Source: Glaciimonas sp. CA11.2 (GTDB taxonomy: Bacteria; Pseudomonadota; Gammaproteobacteria; Burkholderiales; Burkholderiaceae_D). From it: a stretch of DNA of 64,000 bases. Where the stretch lies: NCBI RefSeq assembly GCF_034314045.1, contig NZ_JAVIWL010000001.1:5270001-5334000 (forward strand), written 5' to 3'. Under the pieces are notes generated by a model that was given only the letters and a program-made list of their open reading frames with translations, was not told where the DNA came from and ran no database searches. This document shows, in pieces, positions 50,035-59,303 of this stretch (position 1 is the stretch's first letter; every line of letters begins with the position of its first letter). The position numbers and the translations under genes are program-made.

Positions 50035-51252
50035 ATGAACGCTCCTCTTTCAGCCTCCCTCTTCACCGCCATCGAAATGGCGCCACGCGATCCTATCCTT
50101 GGCGTCACTGACGGCTTCAACTCTGACAAAAATCCGAACAAAATCAACCTCGGCGTTGGCGTGTACTCCGACGACGATAGCAAAGTACCGCTACTGCAAT
50201 GCGTACGCAAAGCCGAGGCGCAACTGATAGAAAAACTGTCACCGCGTACTTACTTGCCTATCGACGGTTTAGCCGCGTACGACAAAGCTGTCCAAGAACT
50301 AGTATTTGGGGCCGACAGTGCCGTAATTAAAGAGAAGCGCGCCATCACCGTGCAAGCCATCGGCGGCACTGGCGCGTTGAAGCTAGGTGCAGATTTTCTC
50401 AAACGCTTTTCTGCAGAAGATACGCAGGTATGGATCAGCGATCCAAGCTGGGAAAACCACCGCGCATTGTTTGAATTTGCAGGCTTCACGGTCAACAACT
50501 ATCCGTACTACGACGCGGCTACACGCGGCGTCAATTTTGCGGCCATGCTCGACGCATTGAAGGCAATGCCACGCGGATCGATTGTCTTGTTGCACGCTTG
50601 CTGCCACAACCCAACTGGCGCCGATCTAAGCAGCGACCAATGGACCGAAGTCATTCAGGTTGTCACGCAAAATGGATTAATTCCTTTCCTCGATATGGCC
50701 TATCAAGGATTTGGCGACGGCATTGACGCTGACGGCGAAGTCGTACGTCGCTTCACTGACGCTGGCGGCCCACTGTTCATCTCGAACTCATTCTCTAAAT
50801 CGTTTTCACTGTACGGCGAACGCGTAGGTGCATTAAGCATCGTCGCCACATCCGCAGAAGAAGCCGGTCGCATCATGTCGCAACTCAAGCGCGTCATCCG
50901 CACCAACTACTCCAACCCACCGATTCACGGCGGTCAGGTAGTCGCCACCGCACTGGCATCGCCAGAGCTGCGTGCATTATGGGAAGAAGAACTGGCAGGC
51001 ATGCGCGTACGTATCCGCGAAATGCGCGAACTGCTCGCCAAGAAATTAAAAGAACAAGCACCCGCCCACGATTTCAGCTTCGTCACCAAACAGCGCGGCA
51101 TGTTTTCATACACAGGCCTCACCAAAGCACAGGTAGAAAAACTGCGCGACGAGTACTCAATCCACACCATCGATACCGGTCGTATTTGTGTTGCTGCATT
51201 AAATACGAAAAATATTGATTATGTTGTAGCGTCAATCGCAAAAGTCCTTTAA
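50035..51252 (+). CDS. tyrB: aromatic/aspartate aminotransferase
   Basis: 405 residues, class I PLP aminotransferase of the AspC/TyrB group. PLP-Lys in SNSFSKSFSLYGERVGAL, the substrate Arg in YSNPPIHGG region context and the G-V-G-V-Y motif near the N-terminus are seen. It exchanges amino groups between aspartate or aromatic amino acids and 2-oxoglutarate. The symbol tyrB is a choice between the two and not certain. Its upstream region contains the palindromic element. Confidence 0.88.
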   Translation: MNAPLSASLFTAIEMAPRDPILGVTDGFNSDKNPNKINLGVGVYSDDDSKVPLLQCVRKAEAQLIEKLSPRTYLPIDGLAAYDKAVQELVFGADSAVIKEKRAITVQAIGGTGALKLGADFLKRFSAEDTQVWISDPSWENHRALFEFAGFTVNNYPYYDAATRGVNFAAMLDALKAMPRGSIVLLHACCHNPTGADLSSDQWTEVIQVVTQNGLIPFLDMAYQGFGDGIDADGEVVRRFTDAGGPLFISNSFSKSFSLYGERVGALSIVATSAEEAGRIMSQLKRVIRTNYSNPPIHGGQVVATALASPELRALWEEELAGMRVRIREMRELLAKKLKEQAPAHDFSFVTKQRGMFSYTGLTKAQVEKLRDEYSIHTIDTGRICVAALNTKNIDYVVASIAKVL

Positions 51253-51335
51253 TATACGGGCTCTTTTGGACGAAGACGATATTGAGTTTAAAACGTTTTC
51301 GGCCAAAAAAGATTGCAAATTAAATGACGAAAAAT

Positions 51336-51365
51336 TTGACAGTTTGAATCTTTCGAGACTATAAT
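51336..51365 (+). promoter_or_regulatory. tRNA-Asn promoter
   Basis: TTGACA (51336-51341) and TATAAT (51360-51365), both exact consensus, with an 18-base spacer; the tRNA begins 15 bases downstream. Confidence 0.85.
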
Positions 51366-51380
51366 TCTGCTTCTTTCTTT

Positions 51381-51456
51381 TCCCTGATAGCTCAGTTGGT
51401 AGAGCGACGGACTGTTAATCCGCAGGTCCCTGGTTCGAGTCCAGGTCGGGGAGCCA
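51381..51456 (+). tRNA. tRNA-Asn (GTT)
   Basis: The cloverleaf is complete: acceptor TCCCTGA with TCGGGGA, D arm with GCTCAGTTGG, anticodon loop CTGTTAA (anticodon GTT), T-loop GGTTCGAGTCC, discriminator G and encoded CCA. It is the likely integration target of the recombinase that follows. Confidence 0.97.
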
Positions 51457-51614
51457 GAACACTAGTAGTAGAGAATCAAGCACTTACGAGAAATCGGAGT
51501 GCTTTTTTTTCGTCTATCTATTCCCGATTAGATTCAAAAACTGGCCTTTGCCGGAAATCTGCCGGAATGAAAGAATCCAGACCAAGCGCCTTATTAACGA
51601 TCGGAGAAACTGGA

Positions 51615-52640
51615 ATGGCATATATCAAGGAACGCGGGGCCTATTGGAGAGCTGAAGTTCGGCGCAAAGGATACAAACCGACATATCGCACCTTCGATAC
51701 TCAGAAGCAGGCCCAACAATGGGCACGCCGTATTGAATCGGAAATGGACTCGGGTCTATACGCTGATAGGGCCGAGGCAGAACGTACTACCCTACGCGAG
51801 GCGCTTGAGCGCTACAATAAAGATATCGTCCCAACCAAGCGCCACCCCTACCAAGAAACCTGTCGCATTAACAGGTGGCTGCAAAATGACCTTTGCTACC
51901 GAACCCTGGCGAACCTTAAGGGTGCCGATTTTGCCCGTTATAGGGACGCTAGGCGAGAAGCCGGTCGAGCAGAAAATACAATCCGACTGGAACTCCAGCT
52001 CATCAGCCATCTATTCGAGATTGCTCGCAAAGAATGGGGTATGGAAAGCCTTCCCAATCCCCTACAAAATATTCGAAAGCCCGCTGGCAGTCGTGCCCGC
52101 AGTCGCCGCTTGGAAATCGGAGAATACGATCTGATCCTTGAACGTTTGAATGCAAGTGAGAACAAGTGTGCCGCATGCGCCTTCGATCTCGCCATTGAAA
52201 CAAGCCTGCGACAAGGTATGCTATTTAAACTTCGGTGGGAGTGGATAGATCTATCGGCACGCATGATACGGTTTCCGGCCGGTGCTATAGAAATTGCGAA
52301 TAAGGGCGTGCCTGCGATATTACCGTTATCGAAACATGCTATCAAGACATTACATGCGATCTGTCCAAGAGATGACAAAGGCGAAATCGCGTTGTCAAAC
52401 TCTGGACTCGTGCTGGATACCACTGCAAATGCAGTCATTTGTATTTGGAAACGCGCCCTTGCGAAACTTCAAATCAAAGACCTGCGTTGGCACGATCTGC
52501 GACACGAAGCTGCATCGCGCCTCTTCGAAAAAGGATTGCACCCGATGGAGGTAGCCAGCATCACTGGACATAAAAGTATGCAAATGCTCAAAAGATACAC
52601 ACACCTTAAACCGGAAAGCCTTTTAGAAAAGCTCGGATAG
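51615..52640 (+). CDS. tyrosine recombinase (integrase)
   Basis: 341 residues. N-terminal part MAYIKERGAYWRAEVRRKGY is the usual Arm-binding start of tRNA-island integrases. Catalytic residues are Arg in TSLRQGMLFKLRW, His and Arg in HDLRHEAASR, His in ITGHKSMQ and Tyr in KRYTHL. ATG at 51615 has GGAGAAACTGGA just before; the reading frame runs back into the tRNA gene but that is not coding. It lies 158 bases from the tRNA-Asn 3' end, so a tRNA-Asn integration is likely. Confidence 0.92.
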   Translation: MAYIKERGAYWRAEVRRKGYKPTYRTFDTQKQAQQWARRIESEMDSGLYADRAEAERTTLREALERYNKDIVPTKRHPYQETCRINRWLQNDLCYRTLANLKGADFARYRDARREAGRAENTIRLELQLISHLFEIARKEWGMESLPNPLQNIRKPAGSRARSRRLEIGEYDLILERLNASENKCAACAFDLAIETSLRQGMLFKLRWEWIDLSARMIRFPAGAIEIANKGVPAILPLSKHAIKTLHAICPRDDKGEIALSNSGLVLDTTANAVICIWKRALAKLQIKDLRWHDLRHEAASRLFEKGLHPMEVASITGHKSMQMLKRYTHLKPESLLEKLG

Positions 52641-53138
52641 TGCCCTGCTTCGATTTTTTTGGGTACAGATTCGACTTCAATTTCTCGATAACACCATTTA
52701 TATAGCAACTCCAATGTAATAATTTATTTAATTCGTCACGGTGAAAGCGCCTCCAAGGCAAGCAACTGATGATCCTGGCCTAAACTCCACTAAGTAAGCA
52801 CATGAATTGGCATCATGAATAGTGAGTTAGCTGGACTTCCCCTAATTCAGTAGACACTATTAAGTGCCACTAATTTAGGGGAAATCCATTTCTTTGATAA
52901 TGCTTGATGCAAGTCTGCACTTTCACAACCGCATCGGAAGTTGGGAATCAGCAATTAATCCTCACTGTATGGAGTTTTTTCAAAAAGAAATAGATTGAAG
53001 GTATACGTATCTCGATAATGCTTGAAAACATCAATAAACTAGTCCTCTGGTAAGATAAAATGTTGCAAATAGTTAAATAACACTACCTTTGCAAGCAAGC
53101 CAACTGCCCGGATACACACGAGGACATCCTTTCCTATC
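52641..53138. other. gene-free interval with an IS-like inverted pair
   Basis: No convincing gene is present between the integrase and the hsdR fragment. The only structure is the inverted pair at 52832-52888; the rest is A+T-rich with no recognised signal. The tRNA-Asn 3' end was not seen repeated here or at the far side of the island. Confidence 0.5.
52832..52888. repeat. two IS-like terminal repeats facing each other
   Basis: A 27-base left part starting TGGACTTCCCCTAATTCAG and the right part, whose reverse complement starts TGGATTTCCCCTAAATTAG, are separated by four bases. Such paired ends look like the termini of an IS3-type element joined without the middle. Confidence 0.6.
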
Positions 53139-53535
53139 GTTGACAAGAAAAGCCTTTCCGAACGCGACATCTGCTCCAAGTACATCACACCGGCCATAAC
53201 GGCCGCAGGCTGGGATCTGCATACTCAGATTCGCGAGGAAGTGAGCTTTACCAAGGGGCGCGTGATTGTGCGCGGCAAACTGTGGGTATTCTGGCCGATC
53301 GTGACCACCGATTCTGGTCTATCGTGACCGACCATTCTGGCGCATCGTGACCGCTCATTCCGGTCTATCGTGACCGATTTCAAGCCCGACCAGAATCGGC
53401 GGTCACGATAGCAGAATCATCGGTCACGATACCGGAATGGTGTCGTACAGCACCGTGATGATGTTACGCATAGAGCAACCGAACGGGTACGCTTCCAGTT
53501 TGTCTGGAGACAACGTGCCCGTACAAAGGATCACT

Positions 53536-55038
53536 ATGCGTAAGATAAAAGACGTATTACGTTTAAAACTGGATGCCAAACTATCGCACCAGCAGATTGC
53601 CGCAGCACTGGGGATTTCAAAAGGAGTCGTCACCAAGTATGTCGGCCTGGCCGCCGTTGCCGGTTTGGACTGGTCGGCGGTGCAAGATGTAGACGACACC
53701 GAGTTGGCGCACCGGCTTTTGGTCACGCCAGAACGGACCCGAGACCATGTCCAGCCAGATTACGCCAGGCTGCATCACGAACTGCGGCGCAAGGGGATGA
53801 CGCTGATGTTGCTATGGGAAGAGTATCGTGCCGATTATGCCCAGCACCAGACCTATGCCTACTCACAGTTCTGCGTGAATTACCGGCAGTTTGCCAAACA
53901 GCTCAAACGCTCTATGCGCCAGATTCACCGGGCTGGCGAGAAACTGTTCATTGATTATGCTGGTCCGACTATCGGTCTCACTGATGGTAGCCGTGCCCAC
54001 ATCTTCGTCGCTGCTCTGGGCGCATCGAGCTACACCTATGCCTGTGCTACGCCGCGTGAGACGATGGCCGACTGGCTCACTTCGACAGCGCGTGCGCTGC
54101 GCTTCTTCGGCGGGGTACCGCAGTTGATTGTTCCCGATAATCCGAAGGCTATGATCGCCGACGCCAATCGCTACGAACCACGCAGTAACGACACCGTACG
54201 CGATTTTGCGCGCCACTACGGCACCTCCATCTTGCCAGCCCGTCCGCGTCATCCTCAGGATAAAGCGAAGGCCGAATCAGCAGTGCAGATCGTCGAGCGC
54301 TGGATCATGGCGCGTCTGCGACATCAGCAATTTAGCAGCGTCCACGAGGTCGATGTCGCCATCGCACCGCTGCTGAGCGTACTTAACGATAAGCCGTTTC
54401 AGAAGCTACCCGGTAGTCGCGCCAGTGCGTTTGCCCAACTCGATGTCCCGGCGCTACGGCCTTTGCCATTGCAATGTTATGAGATGGCGCATTTCAAGAC
54501 TGTCAGGGTGCATAACGATTACCACGTTGAGATCGGCCGCCATCACTACAGTGTGCCGCAAGCCCTGGTCGGTCAGGTGCTGGAAGCCCGGATGACAGCG
54601 ACGACAGTGGAAATCCTGCATCGCGGTCAACGTGTCGCCAGTCATCCGCGCAACAGTGGCGAAGGCGGGTTCACCACCGACACCCTGCATATGCCGGTGG
54701 CGCATCGTGCGCAATTGGAATGGACGCCACAGCGACTGATTCACTGGGGACAGACCATCGGTACGGCGACAGCGGAGGCGGTGACGCGTCTGATGGCCGA
54801 GAACAGACATCCCGAGCACGGCTACCGTGCCTGTCTTGGTCTGCTGTCATTGGCCAAGCGCTACGGCAAGCCACGTCTTGAAGCAGGATGCATGCTGGCC
54901 TTACAGCTCGGTGCCTGCCAATACCGCCACGTCCGTGACATTCTCAAAAATAACCGTGATCGCACACCGTGTGCCCCAGTTGGCGATTGGGTCAGTCCTG
55001 ACCATGCCCATGTGCGTGGCCCTGATTACTATCAATGA
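53536..55038 (+). CDS. istA: IS21-family transposase IstA
   Basis: 500 residues. An N-terminal helix-turn-helix (KLSHQQIAAALGISKGVV) and a DDE core: Asp in FIDYAGPTIGL, Asp in IVPDNPKAMI and Glu in DKAKAESAVQ. C-terminal Y-D-P-like segment HYSVPQALVG is present. ATG at 53536 follows AAAGGATCACT. All three catalytic residues are kept. Overlaps istB by ATGA. Confidence 0.94.
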   Translation: MRKIKDVLRLKLDAKLSHQQIAAALGISKGVVTKYVGLAAVAGLDWSAVQDVDDTELAHRLLVTPERTRDHVQPDYARLHHELRRKGMTLMLLWEEYRADYAQHQTYAYSQFCVNYRQFAKQLKRSMRQIHRAGEKLFIDYAGPTIGLTDGSRAHIFVAALGASSYTYACATPRETMADWLTSTARALRFFGGVPQLIVPDNPKAMIADANRYEPRSNDTVRDFARHYGTSILPARPRHPQDKAKAESAVQIVERWIMARLRHQQFSSVHEVDVAIAPLLSVLNDKPFQKLPGSRASAFAQLDVPALRPLPLQCYEMAHFKTVRVHNDYHVEIGRHHYSVPQALVGQVLEARMTATTVEILHRGQRVASHPRNSGEGGFTTDTLHMPVAHRAQLEWTPQRLIHWGQTIGTATAEAVTRLMAENRHPEHGYRACLGLLSLAKRYGKPRLEAGCMLALQLGACQYRHVRDILKNNRDRTPCAPVGDWVSPDHAHVRGPDYYQ

Positions 55039-55820
55039 GGATGTCAACGATGATGATGCATACCACTCTGGCCCAATTGCGGACCTTAAAACTCGATGGC
55101 TTAGCGACCGGACTGGAGGAACAATTGACGCAGGCCAGTATGGCGGCGATGAGTTTCGAGGAACGTCTGGCACTCTTGGTTGATCGCGAAGTCCATTGCC
55201 GCAATGACCGCAAGCTCCTGCGCCTGCTTAAGAACGCCCACCTGAAATACGCACAAGCGGCGATTGAAGACATTGATGCCCGCTCGGGGCGTGGCATCGA
55301 CCGCCGTGAAGTGATGAGTCTGGCGCTGGGAGATTGGGTCAGTGCTGGCCACAGCATTCTCATTACCGGACCGACCGGTGCTGGCAAATCGTGGCTGGCC
55401 TGCGCACTGGCACAGTACGCCTGTCGGCGCGGATACTCTGCTGTTTATCAACGCGTACCCCGTCTACAGGAAGAACTACGCATCCGGCACGGCAGCGGCA
55501 GCTTTGGGAAATGGCTGCTCCAACTCGCCAAGATCGATGTCTTGGTACTTGATGACTGGGGCATGGGCGCGATCGACAGCACGACCCGTTCCGACTTGCT
55601 GGAGATGATTGACGACCGGGCGGCAAACAGAGCGACGATTATTACCAGTCAACTTCCTGTTGACCATTGGCATGCCTGGATTGGCGACGCCACTATTGCC
55701 GACGCCATCCTGGACCGCATTCTGCAGCGCAATCATCGGCTGACACTGACCGGCGATTCACTGCGTGGCGCAGAACGACCTAAAACCAGCAAAAAGGAGA
55801 AAACTATCGACCCATCGTGA
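55035..55820 (+). CDS. istB: IS21-family helper ATPase IstB
   Basis: 261 residues, AAA+ ATPase. Walker A is GPTGAGKSW and Walker B is VLVLDDWG. It helps IstA in target choice. The start overlaps istA by four bases. Confidence 0.94.
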   Translation: MRMSTMMMHTTLAQLRTLKLDGLATGLEEQLTQASMAAMSFEERLALLVDREVHCRNDRKLLRLLKNAHLKYAQAAIEDIDARSGRGIDRREVMSLALGDWVSAGHSILITGPTGAGKSWLACALAQYACRRGYSAVYQRVPRLQEELRIRHGSGSFGKWLLQLAKIDVLVLDDWGMGAIDSTTRSDLLEMIDDRAANRATIITSQLPVDHWHAWIGDATIADAILDRILQRNHRLTLTGDSLRGAERPKTSKKEKTIDPS

Positions 55821-56340
55821 CCGCAGACATTACAATTTAACCGCGTAACAACATCGCAGGCGCAGCGGTCACGATCGGCCAGAATGAGCGGTCACGTTGA
55901 CCAGAATACGCAAAACTGCATACCCGTGGTGAACAAAAGCGCGCAGATTACATCTTGTACTACAAGCCAAATATCCCGCTAGCAGTCATCGAAGCCGAGG
56001 AAAACGCTCAAAGCGTCGGGGCTGGCATGCAACAGGCTTTGAACTATGCCGAAACCCTCGGCGTACCGTTTGTGTTTAGCTCCAATGGCGATGCCTTCCT
56101 GATGCATGACCGTACTGGGCTGGCTAAAAGGACCGAGCAGGAACTGGCATTGGATGCTTTCCCCTCACCCGCAGAACTGTGGCAGCGCTACTTTCAGTGG
56201 AAAGGGCTAGAAACACCCGATGCCCTTCACACTGTGGAAATGCCCTATTACGATGACGGCGGAGGACGCGCTCCGCGTTATGAGGTAGTCTGAAAAAAAC
56301 GGACACACGAATTTGATAAACTGAGTTCAAAGGAGTGTGG

Positions 56341-56658
56341 ATGAAAACGCAAAAGAGATACAGCGACGAGTACAAAGCTGAAGCGGTAAAAATGGTATTA
56401 GAACAAGGTCTGTCAGGAAGAGAGGCGGCCATGCGACTAGGGATGTCGCAAAGTAATTTGAACAAATGGGTAGTTCTTGCCATGGGTAATAAGTCTGGCA
56501 AAGTGATGACAGTGGCTGGATCTCGAAGTGTGGCGGAGCTGGAAGAAGAGCTAGCTAAAATGCGGCGTGAACTGCATGAAACGCGCCAGGAACGCGATAT
56601 ATTAAAAAAAGCAACGGCGTACTTTGCACGGGAGTCGCTACCCGGTACGCGCACGTGA
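56341..56658 (+). CDS. IS3-family OrfA
   Basis: 105 residues. It has a helix-turn-helix (GLSGREAAMRLGMSQSNLNK) and a leucine-zipper part (AELEEELAKMRRELHETRQE). An A7G stretch at 56604-56611 is the typical slippery site that joins OrfA to OrfB by -1 frameshift; the -1 frame is open across it. AGGAG precedes the ATG at 56341. Confidence 0.9.
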   Translation: MKTQKRYSDEYKAEAVKMVLEQGLSGREAAMRLGMSQSNLNKWVVLAMGNKSGKVMTVAGSRSVAELEEELAKMRRELHETRQERDILKKATAYFARESLPGTRT

Positions 56659-57515
56659 AAACATTGCAACTCCACTATCCTGTGAAGCTACTGTGTAAAG
56701 TATTGGTCGTATCACGCAGTGGTTTTTACGATTGGCTGACACGTGTTCCGAGCGAGCGCAGTTGCGAAGATGAACGGTTAAAAATAGCAATCAAAGTAGC
56801 GCATCGACGTACCCGTGAAACGTATAGCGTAAGACGTTTGCAGCCTGAATTGGCAAATGATGGATTTACGGTTGGGCGGGATCGGCTCACGAGATTGCGT
56901 CGTCAGTTAGGTATTGTTTGCAAGCAAAAGCGGCAATTTAAAGTGACGACCAATTCCAATCATAGCTTTCCAGTGGCTGACAATTTACTGAATCAAACGT
57001 TTAATCCGACTCAACCGAATCAAGTATGGGTCACTAATATCACCTATATTCCGACTCAAGAGGGCTGGTTATATTTGGCTGGTATTAAGGATGTCTTTAC
57101 CTGTGAAATCGTCGGTTATGCGATGGGTGATCGGATGACGCAAACGCTAACCAGCCGTGCTCTATGGCGTGCAGTAGCACTTCAACGACCATCCGCTGGA
57201 CTGATCCATCACTCTGATCGTGGCAGCCAATATTGCGCCCATGCTTATCGCCTGTTGTTAGAGCAATTTGACATGCAAGCGTCCATGTCACGCAAAGGAA
57301 ACTGTTATGACAATGCACCAATGGAAAGTTGTTGGGGCAGCTTAAAAAATGAGCTGGTACATCATCGGCGATATGCCACCCGTGCCGAAGCTGAGGCATC
57401 TATTGGTGAGTACATCGAAATCTTTTATAACCGTCAACGAAGGCATTCACGATTGGGGTATTTATCCCCAGCTGCTTTTGCTGATAATTTTAACCGGCAG
57501 AAAAAATCTGCTTGA
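56655..57515 (+). CDS. IS3-family OrfB transposase, Asp-to-Asn at a catalytic site
   Basis: 286 residues with an rve integrase domain. The motif normally TDITYI reads TNITYI: residue 128 is Asn, codon AAT at 57036-57038, replacing the first Asp of the DDE triad. The second Asp (HHSDRGSQY, residue 188) and the Glu (NAPMESCW) are kept. A metal-binding catalytic residue is missing, so this copy is probably inactive. It starts at GTG overlapping orfA or is made by frameshift. Confidence 0.88.
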   Translation: MKTLQLHYPVKLLCKVLVVSRSGFYDWLTRVPSERSCEDERLKIAIKVAHRRTRETYSVRRLQPELANDGFTVGRDRLTRLRRQLGIVCKQKRQFKVTTNSNHSFPVADNLLNQTFNPTQPNQVWVTNITYIPTQEGWLYLAGIKDVFTCEIVGYAMGDRMTQTLTSRALWRAVALQRPSAGLIHHSDRGSQYCAHAYRLLLEQFDMQASMSRKGNCYDNAPMESCWGSLKNELVHHRRYATRAEAEASIGEYIEIFYNRQRRHSRLGYLSPAAFADNFNRQKKSA

Positions 57516-57546
57516 GACGTGTGTCCGGGATTGACAGTTCACCTCA

Positions 57547-57902
57547 CTCTGCGGTTCTTGCACGAACAAGCCAGCGAACTCTCCGCCTGGATTCAAAATG
57601 TTCGATTCGATCAGCTCGATGGCAGTTGCCGCCGCCTCCAGCATTTGCAACTGACCTGTCGCCAAACAACTGTTTACCGACGGGCCGCAGACACCGAAAT
57701 CAGACCGATCAGGCTTGTCCTGTAAAAATCAATAACCTTTTTCAATATGAAAAACTTAAAACAACTCCGCAGCAACTTCGAACGTAGGACGAACCGATCA
57801 ATGTAGATCCCATCGCTGGTTTGGTGATTTGAGATGGACAAATTCCGCCGGTTTGAGGGCGCTACACATAGTTGCAGAACAGTCAGTGCGCGCAAATGCT
57901 GT
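57547..57902. other. uncharacterised remnant DNA
   Basis: Between the IS3 element and the FAD oxidase gene. Several short frames exist on both strands, but none resembles a gene I know and none has a clear start. It does not continue the hsdR reading frame, so DNA next to the IS3 element was lost or replaced. Confidence 0.5.
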
Positions 57903-59303
57903 CTATGTCAGGTCAAAAATTTTGCCCGGATTAATGATGCTGTTCGGATCAAACACCTGCTTGATCGCCTGTAAATACGCAATTTCCTCCTTTGACCGGG
58001 TATAGCCCAAATACGGCTTCTTGGTCATGCCGACACCGTGTTCAGCAGAAATTGAACCGTCATATTTTTGCACGGTTTCAAACACCGATCGGTTCACAAT
58101 CTGACATTTGGCAAAGAACTCGTCCTTGCCCAAGTTAGCAGGCTTGAGAATATTCAGGTGCAAATTACCATCCCCAATATGGCCAAACCAGACGATATCG
58201 AAGTCCGGATAGTTGGCCTGCACGATAGCGTCGATGTCGGCAATAAATGCCGGAACATGCGTAATCAACACGGAAATATCGTTTTTGTACGGCGTAAATT
58301 TGGCGATCGTCGCCGAAATGTCCTCACGCAGGCGCCATAACTGCCTGGCCTGGGTTTCGCTCTGGCTCATCACGCCATTTTGTACCCAGCCGGCCTCCAT
58401 GCACGCTTCAAAGACGTGCATCGCCTGCTCTTCAACGGTGGGCGATGAAGCTTCAAATTCGAGCAACACATAAAACGGTGTCGCATCCTCGAACGGACGG
58501 GCCACATCGCCACCGGCAATCACGCATTGCAGCGCCAGTTCCGAAAAAAACTCGAATGCGGTCAAGTCCAGCCTGGCTTGAAACGCCTCCAGGACATGCA
58601 TGATCGAATTGAAGTCCGGCATACCCAGTACCATCACACACAAATCGTGCGGTTGGCGTTCCAGTCGGATCTCCGCTTCGGTAATAAAACCGAGCGTGCC
58701 TTCGGCACCGATAAACAAATGCCGCAAGTCATATCCGGTCGCATTTTTCGTCATACCCTTGTTCAGGTGCAAAATGTCGCCGTTGCCGGTGACGACGGTC
58801 AAACCAAGCACCCAGTCGCGGGTCATGCCATAACGGATCACCTTGATTCCGCCGGCGTTGGTGGCAATATTGCCGCCGATCTGGCTGGAACCGGCCGACG
58901 CAAAATTGACCGGATAATACAGCCCTTGCTCGATGGCAAACTGCTGAAGTTGTCCGGTCAGCACGCCAGCCTGGACCCGCACCATATGATCGAGAGGTAA
59001 GAACTCGAGCACTTTGTTCATCCGGTCGAAGCTGACCACGACTTCGCCATGCGCGGCCACGGCGCCGGCCGACAAGCCGGTGCGGCCACCCGATGGCACC
59101 AAAGCGATTTTTTTCAGATTGGCCAGTTTGACGATGGCTTGCACTTCTTCGGTGCTGGCTGGAAACACAATGGCTGTGGCGGCCGGCGCATATTGGCGGC
59201 TTGCGTCACAAGCCCAGTTTGCCAGGCTGTCGACATCGATTTTGACGTGCGTCGCGCCGACGATGGCTTGCAGTTTTTCAATCATGGTCTGGTGTCGATT
59301 CAT
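57903..59303 (-). CDS. FAD-linked D-2-hydroxyacid dehydrogenase, probably D-2-hydroxyglutarate dehydrogenase
   Basis: 466 residues, FAD-binding PCMH-type fold (GlcD/D2HGDH group). Flavin loop motifs PSGGRTGLSAGA and QIGGNIATNAGG, then the C-terminal GHIGDGNLHLNI and SAEHGVGMTKKPYLGYTRSK, whose His residues bind a metal. Its ATG at 59303 overlaps the serA stop (TGATG). Known D2HGDH enzymes oxidise the D-2-hydroxyglutarate formed by SerA; the neighbourhood supports this, while D-lactate dehydrogenase or glycolate oxidase are alternatives. Confidence 0.85.
   Translation of the reverse strand: MNRHQTMIEKLQAIVGATHVKIDVDSLANWACDASRQYAPAATAIVFPASTEEVQAIVKLANLKKIALVPSGGRTGLSAGAVAAHGEVVVSFDRMNKVLEFLPLDHMVRVQAGVLTGQLQQFAIEQGLYYPVNFASAGSSQIGGNIATNAGGIKVIRYGMTRDWVLGLTVVTGNGDILHLNKGMTKNATGYDLRHLFIGAEGTLGFITEAEIRLERQPHDLCVMVLGMPDFNSIMHVLEAFQARLDLTAFEFFSELALQCVIAGGDVARPFEDATPFYVLLEFEASSPTVEEQAMHVFEACMEAGWVQNGVMSQSETQARQLWRLREDISATIAKFTPYKNDISVLITHVPAFIADIDAIVQANYPDFDIVWFGHIGDGNLHLNILKPANLGKDEFFAKCQIVNRSVFETVQKYDGSISAEHGVGMTKKPYLGYTRSKEEIAYLQAIKQVFDPNSIINPGKIFDLT

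Larger units (their letters stand above)
53283..55912 (+). mobile_element. IS21-family insertion sequence, 2630 bp
   Basis: Ends begin TG and end CA, with inverted termini TGGGTATTCTGGCCGATCG and TGCGTATTCTGGTCAACG-type. AAACTG (53277-53282 and 55913-55918) flanks it as a 6-base target duplication. Several ATCGTGACC copies follow each end, the usual TnpA-binding repeats. Genes istA and istB fill it. Confidence 0.93.
53139..56280 (+). pseudogene. hsdR: type I restriction enzyme R subunit, N-terminal remnant split by an IS
   Basis: Two in-frame fragments: 53139-53282 encodes KKSLSERDICSKYITPAITA-type HsdR N-terminal sequence ending VIVRGKL, and 55913-56280 continues with L-H-T-R-G-E-Q-K-R-A-D-Y-I-L-Y-Y-K-P-N and ends A-P-R-Y. 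Removing the IS21 element and one copy of its AAACTG duplication joins them exactly in frame, which matches EcoEI-type HsdR. The start position reads GTT where GTG or ATG is expected (inference), and the gene stops at the IS3 element; the remaining more than 650 codons are absent. No hsdM or hsdS was found. Confidence 0.85.
56281..57546 (+). mobile_element. IS3-family insertion sequence, 1266 bp
   Basis: Terminal inverted repeats of about 29 bases: left end TGAGGTAGTCTGAAAAAAAC and right end (reverse complement) TGAGGTGAACTGTCAATCCC, each followed by GGACACACG. It holds orfA and orfB. No target duplication is visible (GTTA on the left, CTCT on the right), so the right flank probably changed after insertion. 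Confidence 0.85.

Noticed and set aside
51396..51614. An N-terminal extension of the integrase reaching into tRNA-Asn
   Set aside because: The extension is the tRNA sequence itself; the ATG at 51615 with its ribosome site is the sensible start.
55955..56293. A stand-alone 112-residue protein between the IS elements
   Set aside because: It is the interior of the hsdR reading frame and joins the fragment before the IS21 element; its last residues come from the IS3 end.
56281..57546. IS3 ends placed at 56291 and 57536 (TG...CA inside the repeats)
   Set aside because: Extended matches TGAGGT on both sides show that the element reaches 56281 and 57546; no target duplication appears in either version.
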